Below are positions 26,501 to 38,337 of a DNA stretch of 64,000 nt, in pieces; positions within the stretch are counted from its first letter, which is position 1, and every line of letters starts with the position of its first letter. The position numbers and the translations under genes were made by a program. The stretch is from Georgenia daeguensis (GTDB lineage: Bacteria; Actinomycetota; Actinomycetes; Actinomycetales; Actinomycetaceae). Location of the stretch: contig NZ_BAABBA010000010.1 of the NCBI RefSeq assembly GCF_039537705.1, positions 62,001 to 126,000 on the forward strand. Reading direction: 5' to 3'. The notes below the pieces were generated by a model. The model did no database searches. It worked only from the letters and a program-made list of their open reading frames with translations, and was not told the DNA's origin.

Positions 26501-26569
26501 GCCGACGTCTCACGATGAGGGTGGGGGTGATCAGCACGTGAGACGACGGCGGGAGCCGACTCCGCCGTC
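26501..26569 (+). promoter_or_regulatory. metH leader with two mutually exclusive stems
   Basis: Stem 1 pairs 26501-26514 with 26537-26550 (13 of 14 positions, core GTCTCACG/CGTGAGAC) around a 22-nt purine-rich loop. Stem 2 pairs GACGGCGG (26545-26552) with CCGCCGTC (26562-26569) around 9 nt. They share bases 26545-26550, so only one can form. The region ends 54 nt before the metH GTG. I do not see a cobalamin, SAM or SAH riboswitch consensus. Confidence 0.4.
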
Positions 26570-26623
26570 GGGCCCGCTTCGACCTACCCTCGGGAGGCAC
26601 CTTCCCCGACCGAGACGAGTCCC

Positions 26624-30310
<3,687 letters not shown>

Positions 30311-30444
30311 CTGGCCCGCCCCGTCTCGAGCCACCGCCGCGACGACGCGCCCGAGCCACCCTGGACTCTGCCTGGGCGCCGCGGCGCGGCACCGGTACGG
30401 TCGTGCCCACGGGCGTCGCCGCCCGACCCGAGGGAAGGACAGCG

Positions 30445-31008
30445 ATGGGCCGGATCGTCTTCTCCATCTCCGTCTCGCTGGACGGGTACTTCGAGGGGCC
30501 CGACCGTGAGATCGACTGGCACCTGGTCGACGAGGAGCTGCACCGGCACTTCAACGACTGGCTGCGCCAGGCCGGCGCCTTCCTCGAGGGCCGGATCACC
30601 TACGAGCTCATGGCCGGCTACTGGCCCCGCGCCGGGGACGACCCGGCCGCCACGCCCGTCGAGAAGGACTTCTCGCGGGTCTGGGTGGACATGCCGAAGA
30701 TCGCCTTCTCCCGCACGCTCGACGAGAACGCGCGGTGGAACACCGTGGTGTGGCGCGACGTCGACCGCAAGGAGATCGAGGCGCTCAAGGAGCGCACCGA
30801 CGGCGATCTGGTGGTGGGCGGGCCGGACCTCGCGGCGTCGTTCGCGGCGCTGGACCTCATCGACGAGTACCGCATCTACGTCCACCCCGTCCTGATCGGC
30901 CGGGGCCGGCCCGTCTTCCCGACGACGGACGCGCGCACCCCGCTCCGGCTCGCCGGCACGCGCACCTTCGGCAACGGCGTGGTGCTCCTGCACTACGAGC
31001 GGGCGTAG
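30445..31008 (+). CDS. Dihydrofolate reductase-family (RibD C-terminal-like) protein
   Basis: The 187-residue protein has the fold signature of the DHFR/RibD C-terminal family: N-terminal VFSISVSLDGYFEGPDREID, central FLEGRITYELMAGYWP, PKIAFSRTLDENARW, then GDLVVGGPDLAASFAALDLI and the terminal EYRIYVHPVLIGRGRPVF. These act as small NADPH-dependent reductases of uncertain substrate, not classical folate metabolism. ATG at 30445 follows AGGGAAGGAC. It is 134 bp after metH on the same strand and converges on a universal stress protein gene. Co-transcription with metH is possible but not shown. Confidence 0.85.
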   Translation: MGRIVFSISVSLDGYFEGPDREIDWHLVDEELHRHFNDWLRQAGAFLEGRITYELMAGYWPRAGDDPAATPVEKDFSRVWVDMPKIAFSRTLDENARWNTVVWRDVDRKEIEALKERTDGDLVVGGPDLAASFAALDLIDEYRIYVHPVLIGRGRPVFPTTDARTPLRLAGTRTFGNGVVLLHYERA

Positions 31009-31108
31009 GCGGAGGGCCGGTCCGCCGGAGCCCGGACTGACCTGGCGGGCGCGCCCGTCCGCACACCCACACACCCGCACACCCTTGGCGCCACGTCCCC
31101 CGGCCGGC

Positions 31109-31154
31109 AAGTGCTCCTGGGCAGATCAAGTCGTTCTAGGAGCACTTCATCTGC
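31109..31154. terminator. 10-bp perfect hairpin with a possible pseudoknot
   Basis: AAGTGCTCCT (31109-31118) and AGGAGCACTT (31138-31147) are perfect complements with a 19-nt loop. GCAGAT in the loop (31121-31126) is complementary to ATCTGC just after the stem (31149-31154), giving an H-type pseudoknot topology. It lies between convergent genes, so it probably ends one or both transcripts. The rest of the 216-bp gap holds no gene. Confidence 0.5.
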
Positions 31155-31224
31155 GCAGACCACGTAACGTTGCGGACCTGACCAGCGAGGCCACGCCGAT
31201 GTGCCCTCAAGCGGTGGGGCGACA

Positions 31225-32130
31225 CTAGCGGTGGGGCGCCTCGGCGTCCCGGTGCCGCACCCGCACGACGGCGACGGCCGGCGCCCGGTGCAGCACCCCG
31301 CGGCTGACCGACCCGAGGAGCACGCTGGCCAGTCCGCCGTGCCCGCGGCTGCCGACGACGACGAGGCTGTCGGTCCCGGCCTCCTCAACGATGGCGTCGG
31401 CCGGGTGAAGGGTGCTCTCGGTGATCTCGACCGCCACGCCCGGGAACTCGGCCGCGGTCTCGTCGACGATCTGCCGCAGGCGCTCGTGCGCCTCCTCCAG
31501 CTGACGGGCGACCTTCATGCGCGCGGAGTCGGGCGCCTGGGCACCGCCGGCGAACCGGCGGCCGGCGCCCTTGACCACGGTGACGCCCACGTCCCGGCGC
31601 CGGGCCTCCTCGAAGGCGAAGCGCAGGGCCTCGGTGGGCGGGTCGAGCGGGTCGGCACCCACGACGATCGGCCCGGGCAGGTCGCCGACCTGCTCGCGCA
31701 CCACGATCACGGGGCCGTGCGCGTGGGCGGCCACCTTCTGCGACACCGAGCCCAGCAGCGGGCCGGTGAACCGGCCCAGCCCGCGCGCGCCCACGACGAC
31801 CGCTACCGCCGTCCGCGACGCCCCGACCAAGGCGACCGCGGGCTGGGAGACGATCACCTCGCCGGTGACGGTCACGCCCGGGTACGCCTCGCGCAGTGTC
31901 GCGACCTGCTCGTCGACCAGGTGCTCGGCCCCCTGCGTGAGGCCCGGCGTGACGGTGGCGGGGTCGTAGCCCTCCGTGACGGCCGGCCACTCGAAGACGT
32001 AGAGGAGGTGCAGCGGCGCGCCCCACAGTCTCGCCTCCTCGGCGGCCCAGTCCGCCGCGCGCTGCGACCGCTGGGACCCGTCGACGCCGACGACGACGGC
32101 CCCGGCCGGGACCTGAAGCTCCACGCTCAT
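31225..32130 (-). CDS. Universal stress protein, two UspA domains
   Basis: The 301-residue protein repeats the UspA fold twice. ATP-binding signatures are VVVGARGLGRFTGPLLGSVS and VVVGSRGHGGLASVLLGSVS, and each domain opens with a VVVG(V/A)D strand (AVVVGVDGSQRSQRAADWA in domain 1). It is a clear paralogue of the protein encoded at 25476-26360, in the same orientation on the other side of metH. The two are probably an old duplication. ATG at 32130 follows AGGGAGG. It is divergent from the DUF4870 gene across about 170 bp. No DevR/DosR-type box was seen upstream. Confidence 0.9.
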   Translation of the reverse strand: MSVELQVPAGAVVVGVDGSQRSQRAADWAAEEARLWGAPLHLLYVFEWPAVTEGYDPATVTPGLTQGAEHLVDEQVATLREAYPGVTVTGEVIVSQPAVALVGASRTAVAVVVGARGLGRFTGPLLGSVSQKVAAHAHGPVIVVREQVGDLPGPIVVGADPLDPPTEALRFAFEEARRRDVGVTVVKGAGRRFAGGAQAPDSARMKVARQLEEAHERLRQIVDETAAEFPGVAVEITESTLHPADAIVEEAGTDSLVVVGSRGHGGLASVLLGSVSRGVLHRAPAVAVVRVRHRDAEAPHR

Positions 32131-32303
32131 GGCCGACCTCCCTGGCTCGTGCTCCCATCGTGGCAGCGAACGACGGCGCGCGGGAGGGATTGGGGCAAGC
32201 CGCCGCCGATCGCGGCAGGGTCCCTGTACGTTGCCGACCAGGACTGGAATCCTTGAGACGACCGGCGAGCGCGCCGGTCACGACCGCAGAAGTGGTGAGC
32301 CAC

Positions 32304-33302
32304 ATGTCCAGCAGCTACCCCGGACCGAGCAGCGCCCGTACCCCGGACCGCTCCGACGACGACGGCGGGCAGTCCGCGGAGGCGCCGCGCGACCCCGAGA
32401 GCCCGGGCTACCACCAGCCGGGCGAGCCGGCGGTCGGCGAGCCGGGTCCCGCGGACACCGGGACCACCGCAGGCGGTGCGACGTACGGCCAGGGCACGGT
32501 TCCCCCGCCGCCCGGGTCGGCCGGACAGGGCTGGCAGCAGGACGCGAGCTCCGCCGGGCACGGGCAGGGCGGGTACGGGGCCGGGTACGGGGAGCCGCAG
32601 GCCGGCCAGGGCGAGCACCCCGGGTACGGCGCACCCGGCGACGCGGGCGCCCAGGGGTACGGCGGGAGCGAGGCCTACGGGCCCAGCGGGGCGTACGGGC
32701 AGGGGCAGCCCGGCGCGGCGCCGCCGCAGTACGGCAGCTTCCAGCAGGGACAGTCCGGGCAGCCAGGCCAGTACGGGCAGCAGGGCCAGTTCGGCCAGCC
32801 CGGCTACGGCCAGCAAGGTCAGTACGGCCAGCCCGGCTACGGCCAGCAAGGTCAGTACGGCCAGCCCGGCTACGGCCAGCAGGGCCAGTACGGCCAGCCC
32901 GGCTACGGCCAGCAGGGCCAGTACGGCCAGCCCAGCTACGGGCAGCCGGGCTACCAGGCCGCCGGCCCGAACATCATGAGCGACGCCGACCAGCGACTGT
33001 GGGCCACCCTCACCCACCTCAGCGGGCTGATCTTCCCGCTGGTCGGCCCTCTGGTGGTCTGGCTCGTGCTCCGCGAGCGGGGCGCGTTCGTCGAGGACCA
33101 GACCAAGGAGGCGCTGAACTTCAACATCACCCTGGTGATCCTCGGCGTCGTCATCTCCATCATCTCCGTGATCACGCTGGGCATCGGGGCGGTGCTGTAC
33201 CTCTACTACATCGCCGCCGTGGTCTTCATGATCCTGGCCGCCGTCGCTGCCAACCGCGGCGAGCGGTACCGCTATCCCCTCACCATCCGGCTCGTGAACT
33301 GA
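32304..33302 (+). CDS. DUF4870 membrane protein with Gln/Gly/Tyr-rich repetitive N-terminus
   Basis: The 332-residue protein has a long disordered N-terminal half (about 1-225) rich in Gly, Gln, Pro and Tyr, including 11-residue GQPGYGQQGQY repeats. The C-terminal half is a DUF4870 (Tic20-like) membrane domain: DQRLWATLTHLSGLIFPLVG, EDQTKEALNFNITLVILG and three hydrophobic helices ending NRGERYRYPLTIRLVN. The membrane part anchors it in the cytoplasmic membrane. The repetitive part is probably cytoplasmic and resembles other actinobacterial low-complexity tails that may bind partners or phase-separate. ATG 32304 fits the protein N-terminus; the frame extends upstream to 32160 without support. 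Confidence 0.85.
   Translation: MSSSYPGPSSARTPDRSDDDGGQSAEAPRDPESPGYHQPGEPAVGEPGPADTGTTAGGATYGQGTVPPPPGSAGQGWQQDASSAGHGQGGYGAGYGEPQAGQGEHPGYGAPGDAGAQGYGGSEAYGPSGAYGQGQPGAAPPQYGSFQQGQSGQPGQYGQQGQFGQPGYGQQGQYGQPGYGQQGQYGQPGYGQQGQYGQPGYGQQGQYGQPSYGQPGYQAAGPNIMSDADQRLWATLTHLSGLIFPLVGPLVVWLVLRERGAFVEDQTKEALNFNITLVILGVVISIISVITLGIGAVLYLYYIAAVVFMILAAVAANRGERYRYPLTIRLVN
32793..32942 (+). repeat. 33-bp tandem repeat, four copies plus a partial fifth
   Basis: Units begin at 32793, 32826, 32859 and 32892 and encode GQPGYGQQGQY; a partial copy follows from 32925. Copies differ only at a few third positions (for example AAGGT versus AGGGC), indicating recent or homogenised expansion within the DUF4870 gene. 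Confidence 0.9.
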
Positions 33303-33489
33303 GGGCACTCGCCGCGGATCTGCGGCCGCGCCGGCGTCTGTCGGCACGGTGCCGTCCGGCCGTCCGCCAGTCGGCCGGGATGCCGTGGTTTCTGTCACGC
33401 TGTCCCGAAAATCGGGCGCGGCGGGTTAGTGTGGTCGCGCCTAGTTGAACCAGCAACCGTCGTCGCGCGGCCGGCTGATGAGGAGACCC

Positions 33490-34125
33490 GTGAGCAAGCA
33501 GCGTCACCAGGAGCGAGCCGAGAAGGTCGCGGCCATGCGCGCGGAGCAGCAGCGCAAGGACCGCAAGAACAAGATCCTGATCTTCGGGACCACGGGCGTG
33601 GTCGCGGTGGGGCTGATCACCGCCGCGGCGATCCCGCTGGTGAACCAGGCGCAGCAGAAGGCCGAGATCGAGGCCGCGGCGAACGCGCCGATCGAGGGCG
33701 TCGAGGAGACCACGGACCTGACCTCGAACCACGTCGAGGGCACGGTGGACTACGCGAGCGCGCCGCCCGTCGGCGGGGACCACAACGCCGTCTGGCAGAA
33801 CTGCGGTGTCTACACCGAGCCGGTGGTCGAGGAGCACGCCGTGCACTCCCTCGAGCACGGCGCCGTGTGGATCGCCTACTCGCCCGACCTCGCCGCGGAC
33901 GACGTCGCCACGCTCGCCGCCAAGGCCGAGAACGAGCCGTACGTGCTCGTCAGCCCCTACGAGGGTGCCGAGTCCCCGATCACGCTGAGCGCGTGGGGCT
34001 TCCAGCTCGAGGTCGACGACCCCGCAGACCCGCGTATCGACGCGTTCCTCGAGCGCTACCTGCAGGGTGAGCAGACCCCCGAGCCGGGCGCGGCCTGCTT
34101 CGGCGGCACCGGCACCCCGGTCTGA
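33490..34125 (+). CDS. DUF3105 membrane-anchored protein
   Basis: The 211-residue protein has a charged cytoplasmic N-terminus, one membrane anchor (about residues 29-50) and an extracellular DUF3105 domain. That domain contains the conserved VGGDHNAVWQNCGVY, EEHAVHSLEHGAVWIAY and ADPRIDAFL near the end. The His-rich HAVHSLEHG motif is the family hallmark and could bind a metal; the function is not established. GTG at 33490 has GAGGAG at the right distance; upstream ATGs at 33445 and 33478 are less likely. The next gene begins 4 nt after its stop, so the two are translationally coupled. Confidence 0.85.
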   Translation: MSKQRHQERAEKVAAMRAEQQRKDRKNKILIFGTTGVVAVGLITAAAIPLVNQAQQKAEIEAAANAPIEGVEETTDLTSNHVEGTVDYASAPPVGGDHNAVWQNCGVYTEPVVEEHAVHSLEHGAVWIAYSPDLAADDVATLAAKAENEPYVLVSPYEGAESPITLSAWGFQLEVDDPADPRIDAFLERYLQGEQTPEPGAACFGGTGTPV

Positions 34126-34129
34126 GCAG

Positions 34130-34867
34130 ATGACGACCTCCCGGCCTACCTCGCAGGAGGCGCCCACGCAGGACGCCGCACCGCAGGAGCCGCAGGGACC
34201 GCGGGAGCCTGAGAGGACCGCCGCGCCGTCGGCACGGCTGGGCGGCCCACTGCTGGCGGCTGTCGTCGTCCTCGTCGCAGCGGTCGCGGCGGTGGTCGGT
34301 CTGCTCGTGGGCTCGCGCCTGGGCGCCGTCGACGCCACGGAGCACCCGGCCGAGGGCTCGGTGGACGTCGGCTTCGCCCGGGACATGCAGGACCACCACG
34401 GCCAGGCCGTCCAGATGGCGACCCTCGTGCGGGACCGCACGGACGACGAGGCGATCCGCAGCATCGCGCTCGACATCACCCTCACGCAGCAGCACCAGGC
34501 GGGCCAGATGTTCGCCTGGCTCGAGGACTGGGGCCTGCCCCAGAGCTCGACCGAGCCGCCGATGCTGTGGATGGCGGACCACGCCGACCACGCGGACGCC
34601 GTCGCCCAGGGCGGCCTGATGCCCGGGATGGCGACCCAGGCAGAGCTCAACCAGCTCGCCGCCGCCAGCGGCGAGGAGGCGGAGCGGCTCTTCCTGACCC
34701 TGATGATCGAGCACCACCAGGCCGGCGTCGACATGGCGGAGTACGCGGTCGACAAGGCCGAGGAGGACGTGGTCACGCACCTCGCCGCGACCATCGTGCA
34801 GTCCCAGACGGCGGAGCTGACGGTGCTCGAGGAGCTGCTCGAGGCCCGCGGCGGCCCGCTGGAGTGA
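34130..34867 (+). CDS. DUF305 membrane-anchored, His/Met-rich protein
   Basis: The 245-residue protein has a Pro/Glu/Gln-rich cytoplasmic segment, one membrane helix (about residues 41-64) and an extracellular DUF305 domain of two similar four-helix halves. The signature pairs are MQDHHGQAVQMA, TQQHQAGQMFAWL, MIEHHQAGVDMAEYA and IVQSQTAEL. Such HH...Q..M patterns occur in proteins linked to copper and other metal handling, which is suggestive only. It starts ATG 34130, 4 nt past the DUF3105 stop and without its own clear ribosome-binding site. The pair probably works together at the outer face of the membrane. Confidence 0.85.
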   Translation: MTTSRPTSQEAPTQDAAPQEPQGPREPERTAAPSARLGGPLLAAVVVLVAAVAAVVGLLVGSRLGAVDATEHPAEGSVDVGFARDMQDHHGQAVQMATLVRDRTDDEAIRSIALDITLTQQHQAGQMFAWLEDWGLPQSSTEPPMLWMADHADHADAVAQGGLMPGMATQAELNQLAAASGEEAERLFLTLMIEHHQAGVDMAEYAVDKAEEDVVTHLAATIVQSQTAELTVLEELLEARGGPLE

Positions 34868-34926
34868 GCCGCCGCTCCGGCCCGGGCGCCGGTCCGGGCA
34901 CACGGCGGTGACCTAGAGTCGCAGCC

Positions 34927-36153
34927 GTGAGCGAGCCGCCGAAGAGTCCCCGCGGCGGCCTCCTCGTCCCCGGGACGCCCGCCCACCGGCGCGCGCTGCT
35001 CGCGCTCTTCGGCACCGGCGTCGCCACCTTCGCCCTGCTGTGGTCAGCGCAGCCGCTCCTCGTCCTCATCGGCGAGGAGTTCTCCCTCGCCGCCACCGAG
35101 GCCAGCCTCCTGCTCTCCGTCGCGACGGCGGCCCTCGCCGTCGCCGTGCTGCCGCTCGCCCGGCTCTCCGAACGGCTGGGCCGGGCGCGGGTGATCGGCG
35201 GCGGACTCGCCCTGGCCGTCCTCGCCGGGGTCGCGCTGGTCGCGGCCGACAGCTGGCCCCTCGTCCTGGCGCTGCGCACCCTGCAGGGCGCAGCCCTGGC
35301 CGCGGTGCCCGCGGCAGCCCTGGCCTGGGTGGCCGAGGAGGTGCACCCGACGGCGGTGACCCGGCTGGGCGGCCTGTACATTGCCGGGACGTCCATCGGC
35401 GGGATGGGCGGGCGCCTCCTCGCCGGCGGCGCGGCCGAGCTGTGGGGCTGGCGCGGCGCGCTGCTGGCGATCGCGGCGCTCTCCGCCGTCGTCGCCCTTG
35501 CGGCGCTGACGCTGCTTCCGCCGTCGCGCCACTCCGGCCTCCACAGCCCTGCCGTCCCCGTGCGCGACGGCGACCCGTACCGTTCCGCGCGACTGCGCCT
35601 CTACGCGGTGGGCGGCCTCGGCATGGCGATGTTCGTGGGGATCTACAACGTGGTGGTCTACCGCACCTCCGCCGAGCCGTACTCCCTCGGCGTCGGGCTG
35701 GGCTCGATGTTCTTCCTCACCTACGCCGCCGGCACGCTGACCTCGGCGCAGGCCGGCCGGCTCACCGCCCGGTTCGGCGTCCGCGCGGCGATCCTCGCGG
35801 GGCTGGCCATGTGCGCGGCCGGCGTCGTCGTCACGCTTGCTGCACCGTTGTGGACGATCTGGGCCGGGCTGCTCCTGCTGGCCGCCGGGTTCTTCGTGGC
35901 CCACGCGGTGGCCAACTCCACCGCCGCACGCCTGGCGCCCCGCCCCTCCGCGGCCGCGGGGCGGTACACCCTCGCGTACTACCTCGGCTCCTCGGTCGGC
36001 GGCGTGCTGCTGGGCCAGGCGTGGGACCTGGGCGCCTGGGGAGCGACCGCGGTCGCCGCCCTGGTCATCATCGCCGTCGCCGCCCTGGCCGCCGCGGGGC
36101 TGCCGCACCGGCCACGGACGGGAAGGGCCACCGCCGGCCGGGCCGTGGGCTGA
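34927..36153 (+). CDS. MFS transporter (YnfM-like exporter family)
   Basis: The 408-residue protein has twelve predicted membrane helices, with the MFS loop after helix 2 (LARLSERLGRARVIGGGL) and LRTLQGAALAAVPAAALAWV in helix 4. The pattern, including AEEVHPTAVTRLGGLYIAG, is like YnfM/arabinose-efflux-type exporters. The cargo is unknown. GTG at 34927 lies 7 nt after a TAGAGT hexamer, consistent with a leaderless transcript, but it may also be read through from the DUF305 gene 59 bp upstream. It is convergent with the DapA-family gene, with a strong hairpin in the 294-bp gap. Confidence 0.86.
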   Translation: MSEPPKSPRGGLLVPGTPAHRRALLALFGTGVATFALLWSAQPLLVLIGEEFSLAATEASLLLSVATAALAVAVLPLARLSERLGRARVIGGGLALAVLAGVALVAADSWPLVLALRTLQGAALAAVPAAALAWVAEEVHPTAVTRLGGLYIAGTSIGGMGGRLLAGGAAELWGWRGALLAIAALSAVVALAALTLLPPSRHSGLHSPAVPVRDGDPYRSARLRLYAVGGLGMAMFVGIYNVVVYRTSAEPYSLGVGLGSMFFLTYAAGTLTSAQAGRLTARFGVRAAILAGLAMCAAGVVVTLAAPLWTIWAGLLLLAAGFFVAHAVANSTAARLAPRPSAAAGRYTLAYYLGSSVGGVLLGQAWDLGAWGATAVAALVIIAVAALAAAGLPHRPRTGRATAGRAVG

Positions 36154-36282
36154 CCTCACCTGCGTCAGCCGCCCCGGCGGCGGGCTGACCGTCGCCTGGC
36201 CAGCCCGCCGCGCGGCGGCCTGCCCCCCGCGCGTGGGCCGTCACTTCCCGCCGTCGGCCGGCCCCCCGTGCCCCGGGACAGC

Positions 36283-36332
36283 AACGAGATCGAGGTTCCG
36301 GTTCGAAGATGAACCAGAACCTCGATCTCGTT
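36283..36332. terminator. 22-bp near-perfect hairpin between convergent genes
   Basis: AACGAGATCGAGGTTC (36283-36298) pairs perfectly with 36317-36332. After one mismatch, GGTTC (36300-36304) pairs with GAACC (36311-36315) around a 6-nt loop, GAAGAT. The whole structure is 50 nt with one internal mismatch. It lies between the MFS gene and the DapA-family gene. The remainder of the gap shows no gene. Confidence 0.6.
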
Positions 36333-36447
36333 CGGGCGGAGCGCCGGCGTGGACCGGATCGGCACGGGCGTCGCCCTGACCGGTCGAGCGTGGGCGAAGA
36401 CCGCGGGCCGGAGTGCCGGTGGGACGGTCGGCCGGACGTCGCCCCGA

Positions 36448-37389
36448 CTAGACCGACGTGGGGCTCAGCCGGGAGAGCGCCTCGAGCGCCCGCTGGGTGT
36501 CGGCTCGCACCTGCGCCTCCATCTCGGCGCTCAGCGCGGTGCGCGGCGGGCGGCACGGGCCGCCGTAGCGCCCGACCATGTCCATGCCGAGCTTGATGGC
36601 CTGGACGAACTCGGTCCTGGAGTCCCAGCGGAAGGCCGCGATGAGGCTGCGGTAGATCTCGCGGGCCTCGTCGTAGCGCCCCTCGGCCATGTAGTTGTAG
36701 ACCGCGACGGTCTCGGACGGGAAGACGTTGGGGTACCCGCCGAACCAGCCGACCGCGCCGTCGACCATCAGCTCGAACAGGACGTCGTCGGCGCCGGCGA
36801 TGACGTCGATGCTCGTCCCGGCCGCCTCGCAGGCGTCGTTGATCTCGAACGCCCGGCGCACGTCGGCGCTGAACTCCTTGATCGCGACGACGTTCTCGAT
36901 CCCGGCGAGCTCGGCGACGAGGTCGGGCACGAGGTCGACCTTGGTGTCGAACGGGTTGTTGTAGATCATCATCGGCAGGCCGGCCTCGGAGACCTTCTCG
37001 AAGTGCTCGACGATCCCGCGCCGGTCGGAGCGGTACATCGTCGGCGGCAGGCACAGCACCCCGTTCGCGCCGTCCTCGGCCGCGAGCTCCGCCCAGTGCT
37101 TGGCCTGGTGCCAGCCGGGGCCGTGGACGCCGGCGACGACGACGCCGCGGTCCCCCACCGCCTGCACGGCGGTCTGGACGACCCGGCGGCGCTCCTCGTC
37201 CGTCAGCGAGGAGTACTCGCCGAGGGAGCCGTTCGGACCGACGCCGCGGCAGCCGTTGTCAATCAGCCACTCGCAGTGCGCGGCGAACCGGTCGTAGTCG
37301 ACCTCAAGGCCGGCCGGTGCCGCCGGGTTCTCCTTGTACGGCAGCGCGGTCGCGACGACGACTCCGCCGAGGTTGAGCTCTCGTGCCAT
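36448..37389 (-). CDS. DapA-family lyase, candidate hydroxypyrroline carboxylate deaminase
   Basis: The 313-residue (beta/alpha)8 protein belongs to the dihydrodipicolinate synthase/N-acetylneuraminate lyase family. It shows GPNGSLGEYSSLTDEER, the Tyr143 loop MMIYNNPFD and the Schiff-base Lys171 in VVAIKEFSAD. In the surrounding hydroxyproline cluster the expected reaction is deamination/dehydration of cis-4-hydroxy-1-pyrroline-2-carboxylate to alpha-ketoglutarate semialdehyde. That assignment rests on context, not on specific residues. A candidate GntR operator lies 41 bp before the ATG at 37389, which has AGGAG upstream. A lysine-biosynthetic DapA is less likely here. Confidence 0.85.
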   Translation of the reverse strand: MARELNLGGVVVATALPYKENPAAPAGLEVDYDRFAAHCEWLIDNGCRGVGPNGSLGEYSSLTDEERRRVVQTAVQAVGDRGVVVAGVHGPGWHQAKHWAELAAEDGANGVLCLPPTMYRSDRRGIVEHFEKVSEAGLPMMIYNNPFDTKVDLVPDLVAELAGIENVVAIKEFSADVRRAFEINDACEAAGTSIDVIAGADDVLFELMVDGAVGWFGGYPNVFPSETVAVYNYMAEGRYDEAREIYRSLIAAFRWDSRTEFVQAIKLGMDMVGRYGGPCRPPRTALSAEMEAQVRADTQRALEALSRLSPTSV

Positions 37390-37429
37390 GCCAACACCTT
37401 TCTCCTGCCGCCGGGCCGCGGTGCCCAGC

Positions 37430-37449
37430 AGTAATATGTGACACTGTAC
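37430..37449 (-). promoter_or_regulatory. Candidate GntR operator 1 (deaminase promoter)
   Basis: AGTAATATGTGACACTGTAC matches two other sites in this cluster (42551 and 43381) over the core GTAAYRTGTSACAC. It lies 41-60 bp upstream of the DapA-family start on the minus strand, where repression would be effective. Confidence 0.55.
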
Positions 37450-37463
37450 ATGTGGTTGTGGGT

Positions 37464-37560
37464 GGTTGCCCAGTGGTTGTGGACGGGCGTCCAGTCAGGT
37501 TCGGACGGTTGCCCAGAGCCCGTGCCGGCGGCGGCCGGTACCGGCGCGGGCGGTTGCCCA
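37464..37560. repeat. Three GGTTGCCCA direct repeats
   Basis: The 9-mer GGTTGCCCA occurs at 37464, 37507 and 37552 (spacings 43 and 45 bp), with related GTGGTTGTG copies near 37452 and 37473. They fill the non-coding gap between livF (stop 37624) and the deaminase start (37389). Possibly protein-binding sites or decayed repeats. Confidence 0.5.
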
Positions 37561-37623
37561 CTGCCCGGGTCGGGCCGGCCGCGGCGCCAGGGCGCGGCAC
37601 TCCCGGCGCCCGGGCCCGGGCGG

Positions 37624-38337
37624 TCAGCCCATGTAGGCCTCGATGATCGCCTTGTCCTTCGCCAGCTCGGCCGCCGGGCCGGACAGCGACACGCGTCCGG
37701 TCTCGATGACGTACGCGCGGTCGGCGATCCGCAGCGCGGCCCGGGCGTTCTGCTCGACCAGGAGGACGGTCGTGCCGCCGTCGTTGATCTGCTTGATCAG
37801 CTCCATCACCTGCTTGACCACCAGCGGGGCCAGCCCCATCGACGGCTCGTCGAGGAGGAGCAGCTGCGGCTTGCCGACGTAGGCGCGGCCGATCGCCAGC
37901 ATCTGCTGCTCGCCCCCGGAGAGGGTGCCGCCCTGCTGCGCCCTCCGCTCGGCCAGGCGCGGGAGCATCTGGTAGACCTCGTCGATCCGCCCGGCGAGGG
38001 CGCGCTGGTCCCCGGTCTGGTAACCGCCGAGCTGGAGGTTCTCGTGCACGGTCATCGTGGAGAAGATCCGGCGCCCCTCGGGCACCTGGATGAGGCCGTC
38101 GCGCACCAGGTCCCACGGCTTGGCGCGGGAGATGTCCCTGCCCCGCCACGTCACGGTGCCGGTGTGCGCCCGGAACAGGCCCGAGATCATCGACAGGGTC
38201 GACGTCTTCCCGGCCCCGTTGTTCCCGAGCAGCGCCACGATCTCCTTCTCCCTGACCTCGAGGGTCAGCTGCCGCAGCGCCTTGACGCGACCGTAGAAGA
38301 GGTCCACGTCCCGCAGCTCGAGCTCCGCCGTCGTCAT
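37624..38337 (-). CDS. livF: Branched-chain-type ABC transporter ATP-binding protein
   Basis: The 237-residue ATPase has Walker A LLGNNGAGKTSTLSMISGL, signature TLSGGEQQMLAIGRAYVG, Walker B LLLLDEPSMGLAPLVV and the LivF-typical end of the family. It pairs with the LivG-like subunit to energise import. The ATG at 38337 overlaps the livG stop (ATGA). It is the last gene of the importer operon livJ-livH-livM-livG-livF. Given the neighbouring hydroxyproline genes, the cargo is probably hydroxyproline or a related imino acid; sequence alone says only hydrophobic or small amino acid transporter family. Confidence 0.92.
   Translation of the reverse strand: MTTAELELRDVDLFYGRVKALRQLTLEVREKEIVALLGNNGAGKTSTLSMISGLFRAHTGTVTWRGRDISRAKPWDLVRDGLIQVPEGRRIFSTMTVHENLQLGGYQTGDQRALAGRIDEVYQMLPRLAERRAQQGGTLSGGEQQMLAIGRAYVGKPQLLLLDEPSMGLAPLVVKQVMELIKQINDGGTTVLLVEQNARAALRIADRAYVIETGRVSLSGPAAELAKDKAIIEAYMG

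Noticed and set aside
26361..26623. Cobalamin or SAM-type riboswitch before metH
   Set aside because: None of the conserved boxes of known B12, SAM or SAH riboswitches was recognised. Only the competing stems are reported.
36448..37389. Lysine-biosynthetic dapA
   Set aside because: It sits in a catabolic cluster with a GntR operator, and no other lysine genes are adjacent; ddh is 24 kb away in an unrelated context.
37464..37560. GGTTGCCCA repeats as further GntR operators
   Set aside because: They do not match the GTAAYRTGTSACAC core shared by the three operator candidates.
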